A DNA stretch of 64,000 bases, from assembly GCA_029204225.1 (NCBI GenBank), contig CM055112.1, forward strand, positions 42,227,176 through 42,291,175, read 5' to 3'. Numbering within the stretch: the first letter of the stretch is position 1; every line of letters begins with the position of its first letter. The DNA comes from Diphasiastrum complanatum. Its lineage: Eukaryota; Streptophyta; Lycopodiopsida; Lycopodiales; Lycopodiaceae. A program made the translations under genes and the position numbers. The notes under the pieces were generated by a model. That model saw only the letters and a program-made list of their open reading frames with translations. It did not search any database and was not told the DNA's origin. Below, piece after piece: positions 22,701 through 37,700 of this stretch.

Positions 22701-25700
22701 GTATCAATCTCAACAATGAACTTTTTATCGAAATCAAGAAGACGAGGAACATGAGGAGAAGAAAGCAATTGGTCCAAAAACTCAAAAGTGGTTTGACAAG
22801 TAGGACTCCAAACAAAAGGTGTATCATATTTGAGTAAGTCATGTGGAGGGATTGAAACAATAGCGAATTGGGGAACGAGAGCTAGGTCGAGAAAAGTACG
22901 AACTTGGTGAACATCACTTGGAGTGGGCTAGGCAAAAATTACTCCAGGTGATCGACAAGGAGACAAAAAACAATGGTCAAATGAGAAACATGCTGGGACA
23001 TAGCAATGTTGTTAACAAAAATGTCATCAAAATAGACATGTACATAAAGGCCAAGATGTGGCTGCACACATGATATTACTCATGACATTTTGAAAGGTAG
23101 GCAAATTTATAAAGGCCAAGACAAGTATGAAAGCCTGACGCAACAACTTGCCCTGAAAACGGAAGACTATGAACCCAATGCAAAGCAGCACACAAATATG
23201 ATGGTAGCCAAAGTGGAGATCAATTTTGGCTTTACCAAGTTGGTCGAACAGGTTATGCATGAACTGAATGATAGATTTTGGTATCAATGAAGCATAAATT
23301 AACAATAGATGAAGCAATCTGACAATCTTCCACAAAGAATGGAAAATAGCAACACATATAATCAATAGCTAAAGCCTATAAGTTCAAGAGTTCTCCCACA
23401 AAGAGTCCAAGCAATATCAAATCATAAGTTGACAAATGAATGTACATAAGGCCTATATATGGTCCATTGAGTGTTATGATCACAATTACTAATATTGGTA
23501 TCAAATGAACTATAAGACAACAAAGAAACATTCACAAAGCATTCTCCAACTAAGAAAACTGCGTAAATATCAATGGCCACTGATAGCTCACCAAATCTAA
23601 CAAAGATCTCCAGTACAAAGATGGATTCCCTATAAAGAGCTCAAGACTCCAAAACATAAATTGAATAATGATAGAATGATGGCCTCTATGTATAGTAGTT
23701 AGGCAATCATTCTAGGGCATCCAATTAGGGGATTTGGCCCATTGGCCCATTTAAGTATCAAATGTATTTGAAAGGGGTTTTAAACATAATATAAGAATTG
23801 CGGGACCCCCACTAGTTATGGGTCAAACAAGTGTATAGTAGAGAAGTATGGACTGTGTCCATAACATTGAGGAACCCTAAAAGCGGGAGTCAAATAATCA
23901 AGAAAGATCAAGGAGAGAAGGGGGAACAAGTACACTTGGAGAGTGCAAATCTGGGGGGACGGTATGCTGCCTTCTAAAAGACTCCCATTCCATGTAATTA
24001 ACTAATAAAAGTTAAGCTCTTAGTGAATATCAAATGTAAGTGCCTAAAAAGGTCTTTAGGCCTGTACATGAGTAAAAAGGGTTTGCTGCCAACAAATGAA
24101 TAAAAGAGCTGTATATCTGTAATAAAAGCATGGCAAGGTGAGTGAAACGAGGCAAGTCCATAACTGTAGCCGAACTCTTGCCATGCTCCCCTCAACCTGT
24201 CAAGCTGGCCTAACACCCCTAGGTGTGTGTTGCACACAAGCTTTGTACTGGGGGTCCTATGGCTATCATACAAGCTGCAACACTAGCCATGGCCTCTTTG
24301 AATATTTTGACGTCGACAATGGCAAATGGCAGGTTAAGGCCCTAAAGAACAGAAATAGACTCCTCTCATTTTGCTAGATCTCCGTTGTTATATTTGTAGC
24401 ATCGCAGACTTTATGCTTATATATTGTTTTTTCTCATATTGATAGTTGCTGTTGGTAGGTATTTTTCAAGGGAGAGCTCGTTGTGAGTGTTCCTATTTAG
24501 AAAGGCTTGCAAAGTAGTTTATTGCTGATTGTTCTTGTTATCTTAGGTGGAGATTGATAGTTAATTGACTATTCTTTGGTGTGTTCTACCATTACATGCA
24601 TGGGAGCTATTGGTTGTTGGCTACTCTCTGATGAAAAGTTTGCTACGAGAGTTTGGATTGTGGAGAAAACCTAAAGTATATGGATGCTAGCTGGCAATAC
24701 CTATGAGCTAAAATGCTGACATTCAAAGTTTCAGAGTTGGTCTTTATGTACATGTTTTATCTCATTCAATAGCTTATTGACCTTTTCCACACACTAGTTG
24801 AGTCTGTCGACAATAGCCTTAGACCAGATTTTAATCGATCATAGCATCCATATTGACATGAATTGGATTTTTATTATATTCCTGATTGCAGGACTGCTGT
24901 CAGCATTGTTCCATTTGTTACCGATTTCCAATCTTTAGAAGTGGGATCTCGGCTAATTAGGTGGTTTGGAATTATTCCGGTTCCATTCAGATTTAGAGAA
25001 ATCGTTTTCAGTATAGATAAGCTAACAGCGCTAGGTTGCATTGGATACAAAGCTTAATGTAAGTTTATCTACATAAATAAATTAAGCCTGTTGGCCATGT
25101 ATGGTTCATTTAAAGGGGTGAGGCTTAAGTTTTGGATTTGTAGTTTAACCTGTGGCATGTTATACTTCTATTTGCTATTAAGAATTATTGCACATTGTTA
25201 CTGCTAGAAGAAAGATTTAGTAGCTTAAGCTGTAACAAGGAAAGTTAGGTAATAGGGTGAATGGAAAATTACAAGAGTCATTCCAGTCATTATTTTGTAA
25301 AACTTGTATTCCTAAGATGGCTAAGCAAGAACGTGCTAAGTGCACATGAAAGTGGACTCCTTCAGCCATCCATTTTGAATGAAGCACAGTTCTCTGAATA
25401 AGTGGTTTCTGTTGAAGCTCATCAAATGATCGAAATATATGTTGTAGGATGAACCTCTTTTAGTGGCAGATGTAAGTGGACTTGACTGGGTGTGTGTTCC
25501 AGGTGGCAGGAAGAGCTCTTAAAGATACGGAGCGCATTGTTACTGAATTTGATGATTTACAAGCTACTTTTTCACCTTCTTCTTGTTTGAGGTAAAGTCT
25601 CATGGAAATTCCATGTATTTTTGAGGTCTCCTTGTTAATGGCATACATGGTGCTATCTGCAAGGCACAAGTGTTTCAAGGTAACAAGGCTGGTATTCTTG

Positions 25701-28700
25701 ATAGTTTTGACCACATGTTTTGTGTGCGGTCTCTTCTTATAACAGAATCCCTTCTTAAACCCTAAGAGACAATGCTGTCGAAATGGCATCCAAAGCTCTT
25801 CGTCATTCTGGTCTTGGCCTGCTTCAAGGACCAGTGCTTGAAGGAAGAGAGATACTTTCTCCAAGACCTTTTAAAAAGCAAACCAACCACGTGCTTGTTT
25901 GCTATGGTAACATATGACAAAAATCACTACCTACCGACATATATTCAGTGGTGAATCAATTCAAGAGTTCCCAACTTTGTAACAGGTTTGATCGACAACA
26001 CAAATGGTTCCGCAAATAAAATCCTTGAAAGAAAGGAGCTTCAAATATTTAATGCTTATAATATTCTTAACCATCTCGGGTTTTCAGAGTCACATCCCTT
26101 CAAGTAGGTGCATGTGATGAAAATGCTCTAGCAAATACAGCTCTTAGCTTAGAGCTTTCCACTTGAAGGTTCTATTGGTTGTCCAACCCACGTATCTGCA
26201 GCAAAAAGCTTTGGTAGTAGACGAACTTCTCCTTCTCCTTCTTTCAAGAAAATGGAAAAGCTTTTGTCCCTTCCAATTGTTCTCCTTACTAGTTAGGTTG
26301 CAGAATAGCTTCATTACCAGCAACAATTACTCTTTTATAAAGCAGCGCTCATCAATCTTGATCACAATACTCAAGGCTGTCAATGATCCGACATTTGAAG
26401 ATCATGTTTGTTTCTTTACAAGCATGTAATTTTTCCTTGCTATCCATGCTCTTCTCATTTGCACAACAGTATATCGTTCTATTGTGCCATGATCAATCAT
26501 TCCCTCTGGCAATGGCTGGTGATCTATGGCATCCAAGTGGCACTTGGAACCTGCAAAGGGGAAAAACTCTTTAACAACTCGTTCTTCAGCAACAGAAAAT
26601 TTCTTAACATGAAATCTGGAGTGATCTGAACTCTCCTCTTCTTTCTCCTCGCCGATTTATAATCACTTAACTGAGAGCTTTACGAGTGTCTTGCAATAGA
26701 CACAGAGAGTACATGGCTGAATTATGAACCATCGTTACAGAAGACTTAAGCTTGAGAACATTTTTGTGCACGTAGTTTCATCCTTGATGAATATGGTTCA
26801 AGCAAACTCTTTCTACTGTTTTGTTTGCTTCTTGATCTTGTATGCTGCTCAATAATTACTATTTGGCGTTCTTATGGTAAAATGGAGTCTTAGTAACCTG
26901 GTTGTGGGCTCAATGAATCCATCAAATACCAGAATCATCAGGACTTGAGATGGAGTGCCAGAAAATAACAAGGCTATACCCTTGCATGACACTCATGCAA
27001 CACCAATCATACAAGTAGCTCAATTGGTAGAGCTCTCCATCAGGGGAGAGGGGGGGTGTTTATCCTAGGTTTAAATCTCTAGCTTGGCCATGCATTTATG
27101 TGTTACAAGAAATATTTGACATTTGTCCAAATGCATTACATTTCAAGTTAGTAAGTGAACTCTTATGCAAAGGAACATGGTTGTTAAGGCTATTTGAAGG
27201 TCATCCATACCTTGCACAAAAATTCTCTATTTTATTCTAGTATAACTTTGCCTAATGAGTATGCCAATCCTCAATAGAAAGAGGCCAAATATGTTCCTCT
27301 TCTGCCTTGCTAGATATTCTTGGTCATATAATTTTATTCTTTTTGATGTTATGTAAGAGGTTAAGGTTCACAAGAGTGAAAGTCATCCAAGAATCCTCAT
27401 ATGCTATGAGCGACCGTAGTGTGGTGGGCGTGTCGCGAAACAGGGAGTAGTATCTCCTTCTAATCTCATAGTATATAGGAGATTTGAAGATAAAATGCTA
27501 CGCTCCTCAGACTCCAACTCACTCAAAGAGCAAAACTGCTGGTTTGACCACTAGTTGGCTCTGCTAGGTGTGATCAAGATATGCTCTATATAAAAAACGT
27601 CTGATATATTGATGAGTATTGGAAGGGAGGTCCGTGATAGAGATGCCAAGAAACTCAAGGAGGAGGTGGGATACTTGAGAGAACCATGACAACTGGTAAC
27701 CTTGATCATGAAGATAATGGGAAGAAGCAAGTTCTATCTGCTTATATCTATGCTCTGCAACTAGAAACGCCTGATATGTGTGATAAGCTAGAAGGCTACA
27801 ATTAGCTATATAAGGGGAGCAGCAAACTCGACATGGATGATCTCATGGGGACCGAAGGGCTTTGCCAAATCATGCGAGCTAATATGGTAGTCTGTAATCT
27901 CGAGATACTAGCCCAGTGTGAGGAGGAAAGACTAGTGCACCATGTCTCTGCTGCATATAAAGTTGTGGGGGTGACAATGGTATCAAGAGGTCTACACTTA
28001 CTTGGAGAATCCCGAATACACATATGGAAACAAAGCCTCTCGAACTGAACAAGGGAAGAATGGCCCTTCCCAGTTGCGAGTGGTAGCTGCCTATCTCATA
28101 CGAAATATAGGACTAGTGAAAAGTGTCCCCAAGTAAGTGTAGGAAGAGACAATTTGTAGGGGCTGTCTGTCAAAAATAAATTCTTGACACTGCATGAAAC
28201 CCCTAGAAGTATTGAAGACCATAGCCTTGGTCTTTGCAATGTTCACCCCCCAAGCCCCAACGGGTACAAAAGGCTTGTAGGCAATTCAACTGTCCGTGTA
28301 AGCCCTCTATGGTCGAAGAGACTAGCACCACATCATTGGTGTAAAGGAGAATGGCAGAGTGTCGCCTAGTCTGCAATGAGATCCACCACACTCCACCCTT
28401 TGCAATCTAGGGTGCTTCTTTTTTCTTCCCTGGGAACCGGTGTCAAAAGTCTTCTCCTTGCCCTTCTTTGAAAAGGTGCTCAAAGGTGGCTTTTCCCTGG
28501 GTTTGGATTTCTACTTTTTGTGGGCTACTGCGTGCGTGTTGTCAAAAATCTTGGCGATGCACACCGCATCCTCTAAAGTTTGTGGTTGGTTACAACGGAC
28601 CTCCAAGTGATAGTCTTTGGGCAAGCCCAAAATAAAATGTAACTTCAGAAGCATGGGGTCCATCCTATTGGTGATTGGGGTACCGTTTCTTGGAATTCCT

Positions 28701-31700
28701 GCAACCAATGACTTTGTCCCCATTTGTAAAGTTGCAAAATGATGGTAATATTCAAAATCATCTAAGACCTTTCAAAAATGCGATCAGCCACTTGAAAATC
28801 ATCCCAAGTTGTTGGTGCATTGGTGTGGTCCTTGAGATCCTGTCACCATGAATATGCTTTCTCGCGTAAATAGTGGTCGTGATCTTAGAACTGTCTGATA
28901 GATTGTGCATGGAAAAATGAGAATTCCATTGATTTGGCCATGCCAATATCACATCCTGATGCCGGCCTTTCTTATTACTCGAAAAGTATTTTGAACTAAA
29001 CATTAGGTTGAAGAGAGCTTGTTGCGATGGTTCTAAGCTCCAGTTTGGCCCGTTAATGTTTAGATTGCATGTCAACAATTTGTTGTTGGAGCTTGTTGAT
29101 GGCGTGCACGCACCATTTCTTCCAAATCAGTGACTGTCGGGGGCATGAGGAAGATGAAGCCCGAGTTCCCTCCATAGGCGCATCCATGACTAAAAGAGAG
29201 AGGTGTGGCAAAAAACTAAAGGAAAAACGGAGACCATAGGTGCAAAATCAGGCTCAAACAAGGATATGTAGACAAAGAGGCCTTATGCAATATAAACTTG
29301 GAAACTAACACTGAAAAGAGAATGAGGTAGGTCTAGGAGTACGACCCCTCATCCTCCTTCGTTCTCCTCAAACTTCCAAACATGCTAAAATCACGAGTAG
29401 GGGCCTTATGGGTACCACCTGTACGTCATTCCACCTTAGGGGTTAAGTGGTGTATAGGCCACCACATGTCCCTTGGAACCCAAGATAATAAAATTTGATT
29501 CAGCCCCACCCCGGTGCTCTTTTATGTACCTGCTCCCATGGATGTGCACTCTCCCTTGGAGCTTGCAGGTACACATGATGGAGGAGATGGAAGATGGTGC
29601 AATTGTTTTGATAGGCCACTCTACTATTAAGAAGGATTTGCCATTTCTATGGCCTTTCTTCTTTCTTTGTATACATAAAAAGTTTAATGAATTCTAGGTT
29701 TAAGAGGGTAGGTTCTCCTTTTTCTTCTTTTTCTTAACTTTTCAGAGGTCTGGAAGGGCCTCCCTTTTCAAATCAATATGGAGGAAGGGGACAAAACCTG
29801 CGCACTCTTCTCTCTTGCAAATTAAAACACATGTATATTTGAAGGCTCCTAAGGAAAAAAGTTATCTTTCTTAAATGTGGTGGTACTTGCAAGTACCTAT
29901 AGCAGTTAAAGAAAAAGAGAAAAGGTAGGTCTCAAACAACAGGCGTAGATAGTGCATGCATGTCGGTCTACAAGCTGTCTGCAAACTTGAAGGTTTATAC
30001 CCCCCCTTATTTTTTGAAGGTACTTTTGTACTAGTTAAGCCCATAGAAAATAGACGAAAAGTTTTCTTCTGGTTTCGGGCCATGGGTCACGCTCCATAGG
30101 CACGAGTGGGACTGAGCTTACCATATTTTGCCTTTTTTTTCTTTTTTTCTTTTTTGGATATACATATGACAACTTTACCTTAAGATAAAAATGAGGCTTA
30201 AAGAAAAGTTTATGAAGCTTTTCTTGAAACCTCATTCAAGTTAATTTCATAAAGCTTTTCTTGGAACTCCCTCAAGTTAAGGTTAAGAATTAATGTTCAA
30301 GAAATTAGTTTTTAAAGCTTAAAACTAATTTTACTACCCACAACAGTATTCCGCTAGCTAGCCCATTTATCATAAAAATCAGGCTATTACTCTTTTTTTG
30401 ACCATCCTATTAGGGTGATCAATACTACTCCACCGCACCTCTAGCTTATCCATTACGGTAATCCAAAAATGACCAATAAAGTGTGTATTTCTATCAAACA
30501 CTATGGATGATAGTAAAATGAAATTTGAATACATGTTGTGTGAATAGATCAGCTACACTAGGTGCATCTATCTTCTTATGTGTTGGTATGAAATGAGCCA
30601 TTTTTGTGAGTTGTCGACCACAACCGTTATGACATCATGTTGAAGCTGCATACGGGGCAAGTGTGTAATAAAGTACATTGAGACATTGTCCCACATCCCC
30701 TCTAGAATAGGCAATGGGTGTAACAATCTAGGAACTTTTATGCTTTTAGCCTTATTAACTTGACACTGAAAGCAAGATGCTCATAACCGTGGACATATTT
30801 TGTTTAACTTAGGCCACTAGAAATTACGTCAGATCAACCATAGGTTTTATCAACACCAAGATGACCTGCACCAGGGCTATCATGACAGGAATGCAAAGTT
30901 GTCTTACGTGGCTAGAATGAGATACTTGCCATTCCTCTTAACAAAATCATCCTTGATGGTATACTTAGGGTGGTTTCACACTATTGGGAAGTCCCTTTGC
31001 TTGGCCCTTTCACTTGCACCCATTTTTTGAATCTTGGCAAGTGAGTTGACAGGCAATGGACCACCCCTGTTTCACATTTGGTTGGTAAGTATTAAATGAA
31101 GGGCCTTAACATGATTGGCCCATTTGAATCTTGACATACAATTGGTCTATTTCATTTAAGGTGGTGTGTTTTGAAAGGCAAGTATGAAACGTTTCATGTT
31201 TAAAGGTTGAAGGGTGCTGTAAGGTTTTTATTTTCAAGCAATCACAGGCCTTCCCTCCTGCATTAGCACTACACACACAACAATGCCACTTGCATCCGTA
31301 TCAAGAATATGGGGTTTTTGAGGATCTACAATTTTGAGAGTGACACACTCAACAATAGTTTGTTTTGATTTTTAGGGTGACACACTCAGCAATTTTTAGA
31401 GGGATACACTTAGCAAAGCTTGCTTGTTGCAGTTCAATCCATCCACCAAACTTTTTCTTTGGAGTCATGTTAGACATAGATGCTGCAACTATGGAGTAAT
31501 GTTACATATTTTCTTCAAAACCCCGCCAATCCCAGGAAAAATTGTAATGTTGTCAAATTAGTTGGCACAGGCCATGCAACAATCACAACAACTTTCTTAG
31601 GATCTGGTCTTACTCCATCGGCAGTCACAATATGACGTAAATACTCAATTTACTTTTTAATAATTCACTTATTTTATCATTAGAAAACCTCTAAAAGTAG

Positions 31701-34700
31701 ACAATGTAGTTCTAAGGTGAGTCAATGCTTTACCTCACCTGCACTGTAAGTCAAAAGGTCATCTATAAAATCGATTACAAACTTACCCATATACCCATCA
31801 TTCCTCAACATCATGAATGTAGGTTGGGGCATTAGTTAAACCAAAGGGCATAACGAGATACTTAGCGACCAAACCGAGTTCGGAAGGTAGTTTCGTGGAC
31901 GTCCTCTTCACGAACTCTAGGTAGATGACATCCACTCTTCAAGTATATCTTGCCAAACACAGTAGCACCACGTAGAGCATCTCATACTCAAGAGATCCTC
32001 CCTCTTAAGCTCCCATGCCCTCCTACATCAAGCACCCACTTGACCCTGACCCTTCATAACATCGACATATGGCCAACTCCCACAATTGGCACTTGCCACT
32101 TGGCAATACCTTGACACATAGGCAAACAAGTAGGTAGACCATCTGACATGTGTCACGCATACATTGGACCAAATGTCCTAGTGTGCATATTGACACTTGT
32201 CCCATTGACCGGTCAACTCATACTTTTCGGAGGTCAGTCCAAAAGCCTCCAAATTAAGACCCAATACCCCATACCATATACAAGCAGGTCAACAAGTTCA
32301 GTTTAATTTGCTATTAACATTTTCTTACAAAATAGCACAGGTTGGTGTAAGCACTTAAATATTTACATTTACAATTTACAAGTCCAACAGGTTCACGCTG
32401 AGGCAGAATTATAAGTACATTACTATGTTTTAGATATGTAGAGAGGCCTACACCTAGACCTGCAAGTATTTTTAGATTCGGAACAAGTAACCGAGTTAAA
32501 AGTGTTGCATTTTGAGTTAGTTGAGGAGTCTCACAATGTAAATTAAATTGCCAATACTATCGGTTATATGTATCGTGAGTAATTTTGGGACTCATTTAGA
32601 GGGTTATGTGCGTAGGATACATAGAAGACTTTTTTTTTTTCCCGAATTATTTTGTGGTTGGAGATAAGTTGGATTATTGGGAAATTATCTCGAAAACTTG
32701 GGTGGAGTTGGGTATTTAGCATGAACCAAAAGTTAAAGCTTCACATAATGTAGTTTAGCGGAAACCTAAGCTACTCTAGATTGGAACTTAAGAGTGAAGG
32801 TATCTAGACGTATTCTAGATCAAAACTTAAAGGATATTGGAATGATGCTTTGTGCCATGGGCAATAAGTGGAAATAAGAATTTCATATCATATTTCTTGA
32901 TAAGCATTTCAAGTTGAGTTGATTCCTTGTGAAAAGGACTTTTTGGAGTGACTCATATGTCTTCTAAGAGAATTGATGTTCATGTTTTTGAGCATGCTAT
33001 CGTTTTTTCTCTCGTTAGTGGATGTGGATTGAGACTTTGATGACTTATGATCGGCGAATAATGATTCAGATTCTAATCACTGTAATCTAGTATTCTCTCT
33101 TTCATTATGGAGATTAATTGCACTTGATGTTCTTTTCATGTAAACCGACTCAAGAAAAGTCTACGTGAAGGGGACCATCTGCATTTTGGACATCAGTTTG
33201 AACTTGTTGGAAAAATCATGAAATATTTGTTTTCGAGCCCGAAAGGGTACTGGATTCAAGAACTAAACGATTTCAGAATCATATAGTTATTCAGTATCTG
33301 GTTCAATGGTAAGGTCATTTAGATGGATGATGAAGATTCTTGGGAAAAAGGAGAAAGCCTTAAAAAAGACTTCCCTGATTGTAAGTTTTGAGGACAAAAC
33401 TCGTTTAATGGGGCAAGTATGCATGCCCACAATTGTCTTACCTTGGATTTATATCCCGTAAGGGGGTTAGAGGGCCTTACACAACTTGTACTGGATTCAA
33501 GAACTAAACAATTGTGGAATCGTATAGTTATTCAGTATCTACGTCAATGGTAAGGTCATGTGGATGCATGACGATGATTCTTGGGAAAAAGGAGAAAGCC
33601 TTAAAAAAGACTTTCCTGATTGTAAGTTTTGAGGATAGACATGCCCTTATATCCCATAAGGGGGTTAGAGGGCCTTGCACAACCCATGAACTAATTATGA
33701 TTTTGAGGTGTTGGGATCATAAATAATGGTTTGGGGGCCTAAAACCCATGGTAGTGGATCAATATGGAACTAGCAGCCATTCATTTGGTTAGTGGCGGAT
33801 GTGGCCTAGTTAGGTCATTGATGTGTCCTAGTGAGGTGACCTAAATCAATCCTTGTTGGGGTAGAGCCTTGGATTGGAGGGCATATATTTACCCATAGAC
33901 TCTCGAGGAGGTGAGCTTGATTGTGAGTTTGGACGTTAGCTTGAACATGCTTGACCATTCCAATGTGATGAAGTGAGAGTGTTTCATTTGTTTTTCTAAT
34001 TGGGATCATTTGAACCAACGTGCTAATGCTTGGCGATTATGCATGTCAGATTGGTACTTTTGCCCTTGACTTTCTTTTTTGATTCAATCGAGTTAGTTTT
34101 CATCAAATTGGATACCACACAGTATCCTAGTACTTGCCTGAAAGCCCAACTTCTATGATATAGCTCTTGGTTGCATGCTTTTTCTTTCAACTCACTAAAG
34201 TAGGCTGCATTATATTTGTGTTTGTGAGTGTCTAGTGTACACTAGTTTTTGGACTTTCAGGACTTTGATGCAGTTATTTGCAGGTATAACGTTGCAGTGG
34301 ATGTGGCTCCTGATGTTGGGTGGATAACTGACAATGCTTATAAGAACCTGATTGTAGAAGTCGAATTTGATCATGATGAGTCTGCAGTAAAAAGAGCTGC
34401 TGATGCGGAGTTACGAACACGCCACAAAGATTTGGGCTCATTAAGGGTTGTAACAGATAGAGGCATCCAGGTAATAATGATGTTGAACGTCCTGCTTTCA
34501 GGTCTGATACGTGGTCCTGGACTTGCTTGGTTGTATTGCTCATGCTGTTTGTGGGCCCGGATTCAATGCAATTTTTTTTTTCATTTCTCTAGCTAAAAGG
34601 TCAAAACTTTAGGTCTAGGAATTTCCTGAATAAACATTGGGAAGAAGCGTGGATCATCATGATGAGTTTAAATGAAATCCAAGATCTAAACTGGCTCTTA

Positions 34701-37700
34701 GTGGCATCGTGATTCAAATTTTAGCTGGCATCTTGATTTGCATTGCAGATTGGAGATGTTGTCATCCTTGATATTACTGCAAAGCGGATCACTGGGGATG
34801 AAGTGGAAGGCGATAAGATTTTATCTGCTGAACAGAAAGGTCTATTAAGCCTGACTAAATCAGTGTTACCCTTTCCAATTTGATTTAATAGGTGTATAAT
34901 GTTAGTCTAACCATGCTGCGGTGATATGCTATGTACATTGAACCTTCCATCAGATTCTCATGGCTTATTTCTACTATTCTGCTAGGTTTTCAACTGGACA
35001 CCGAGGAAGGTTCAAAATTTTTACCAGGATTTGTGGATGCACTTCTTGGTCTTGAAAAAGGCCAAAGCCGTACCTTTGACCTGACATTTCCTCTGATCTG
35101 GGAACAAGAGGCCCTTCGTGGAATCAAAGCACGCTTTACAGTTAATATACCCTGAATATCATCAACTTTGTTTTTTATATTTTTTCTTCTATATTCTCGT
35201 TTGTATATCAGATTAGCTTTTCTTTTGTTGACCCAGATGTTTGCATGTTTGTAAGAAAAATGGTTTAAACTTTGGGGAGGTCCCAAATCAAATAAGATGA
35301 AAGAAATATGTGAAATAATGAACTGCCAGCAAGACACGTCCTCCTTATCTGTAGCTATTGACAGGCTTTCATACCTAAGAACTGTAGAATGGATTTGAAT
35401 TGTGGAGGAATCAGATTGGAGTCAGTTTGAATGATCATCCTGATCTAAATCGTGTCGCTGACTAGTTGAGGGACCTGATTGATGTTTGGCATTCACCGCC
35501 TGTAATGAGTCAATTTGAGTCCAAAGTGAGATAATACAAGGGACAAAAATATATCATATACAAGCTCCATGATGGCAGGTTGTTGGGCTCAGTATATATG
35601 AATAGAATTGATAAGACACTCGTCATACATGAGAGAAAATTGAAGAGGGGTGTGCAAGAATTGAACTAGATATTACCATCATGTACTTCCTCACTGAACT
35701 TTCAGGGATTTTGATTTAGACCAGTAAATACTACTGGAAATTGCAGGTTAAGGAACTGCTATGAGACTAAATCTTTCTTTCTATGAAAAATATTACTCCA
35801 CATCAGAAATAAACTGCAAGTCACAAAGAAGTACCTCATGCTGATCATCCTCCGTAAGCTGAACAAGCTCTGAGCTGCACACCAAGGGACTGTTGGGAAC
35901 TCCATGCTCCCCATGCAGATGAACTTCTTGACCATTTTGCTGAAAACGAGGGTATTATCCTGATAATTCCGTTGGAGAGTGGGGCCCAATTGTAGAGCCA
36001 ATCTCTCCCTAGTACTAGGTCGGTACGGTCCAAATGCATGATCTGAATATTCAGGTTGTCTTGATAACCTTGAATTTCCAGACCTAAATTATTGACCATC
36101 GTTTCCCACACTTTCTTATCCTGACCCTTCGCCAAAGAAACTATATACCTGTGTTGACTAGGTGTTTTTGGAATCTGCAGTTTCTTGACTAGGGGTGTAA
36201 TTGATGAAATTATGGGTTGCCCCATCATCCACCATTACTCTAACTGACTGATTGCCAATTTTCCCATGCATGCGTACTAGGTCATGAGGCCCAAAACTGG
36301 AGGGTCTCCCTAGCATAGCAGTGGTCAATTGGCAATGGTGCTCATGGTCTTCATGGAACACCTCTATTTCGGTAGCTGCCGAATCAGTGGGGAAACTTAC
36401 TATTTGGACTAGGTGTACTTGCTTGTTATCTTTCTTTTTATTGAAAGGTCCTTTAGAGCATTGTCTAACTGTATGACCCTTACCCATACAAACAAAACAC
36501 AACAGTTCTTGTTTTGCTTTTTCATAATCTTCACTTTTTAATGGTTGTTTGATTGCAGGGCGTTTCTGAGGACCTTCATTAGATTTATCAAATTTTTTCC
36601 TTTTAAAAACTATTTTCTGAAATGAGGAGTTTGACTGAGAAGGCTGCTCAGTACTAGACTGTTTGGCTCTTCGCCTGCCCACTGAATCATCATAGATTTG
36701 GGCAAACTCGATAGCTTGCCCAAGAGTAGTAGGTGAGTTTCTTCGAACTTCCACCTTATACTCATTTCGGAGCCCACGAACAAAGCCCCTGAATTTTTGA
36801 TAGTCATCAACGTTTTTAAGTTTAAGGATAGCTTCCGTATACTATGATATATAGTGGGTTAGGGATTTGTCCATGACCAACTTTTTCTAAACCTCCCAGG
36901 CCCTACCAAGTTCATTGGTTGGCAAAAACTCTCATAGGAAGGCTTCCTCGAAAGCCTTCCATGACTGGGGGGTCTGCCCAGTCTCCTGGAGGTTTAGCCA
37001 CCACTTGTAGACCATGGTTCTTAGAGATAAGCTGGCTTCTAAGGCTTGTAAATGGTCTGGAGTCTGTTTTAATGCATGTATATTCCTCCATTTACTAAGA
37101 AATGTTTGAAGAATATCAATGTTTCTGTCTTTTTCTTCTCCGTTAAAGATTGGTGGTTTCAAATCTTTAAATAAGTTGGGGTTTATTTTGGTATCTCCCG
37201 AAGGGGTGGGAATTGTGGGAGAGGTACAGGTAACGGAAATACAATAGGTACTGAAACTGAAGTTGAAACTGGAGTTGAAATTTGAGGAGGTACTAAATTA
37301 GCGAACAGGCTTTTAAGTTCTGCAAATGATTTATCCTGTTATGTTGTTTAAAGTTTGTTTTAGATTAGTGATCTCAATTTCTAATTTCTGATACTGTTCT
37401 TTTAGAAACAAAATCATCTTTATTAAAAGTCTCAAATTCCTCATCAACATCCATTGCCACTTTTTCCTCTTGAAAACGAAGAGCTTCCTCTTCGAGCTCA
37501 TCAATGGCGCTTCCGGGGGAAATTGGAGTTTCCTCGGAAGTCGTCATGTCGAAGTTCGAAGATAGTAGCGAAATCGTAAAACAAACCAAAAGGAAAAACG
37601 AGGGAGAAAGACTTAGCTCTAAGCGAAAGCCCACTCTCCAAGTGGATCTCAAGAATACTCCAGCTTGGAAACGGTTGTAGACGTAAGGCCTCGGTCTTTC

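Noticed and set aside
34274-34543. 89-codon frame antisense to exon 5
   Set aside because: It lies opposite a well-supported exon and has no family pattern; it is a shadow of the coding frame.
34990-35337. 115-codon frame antisense to exon 7
   Set aside because: It is the complement of the PPIase exon and its flank, without recognisable similarity.
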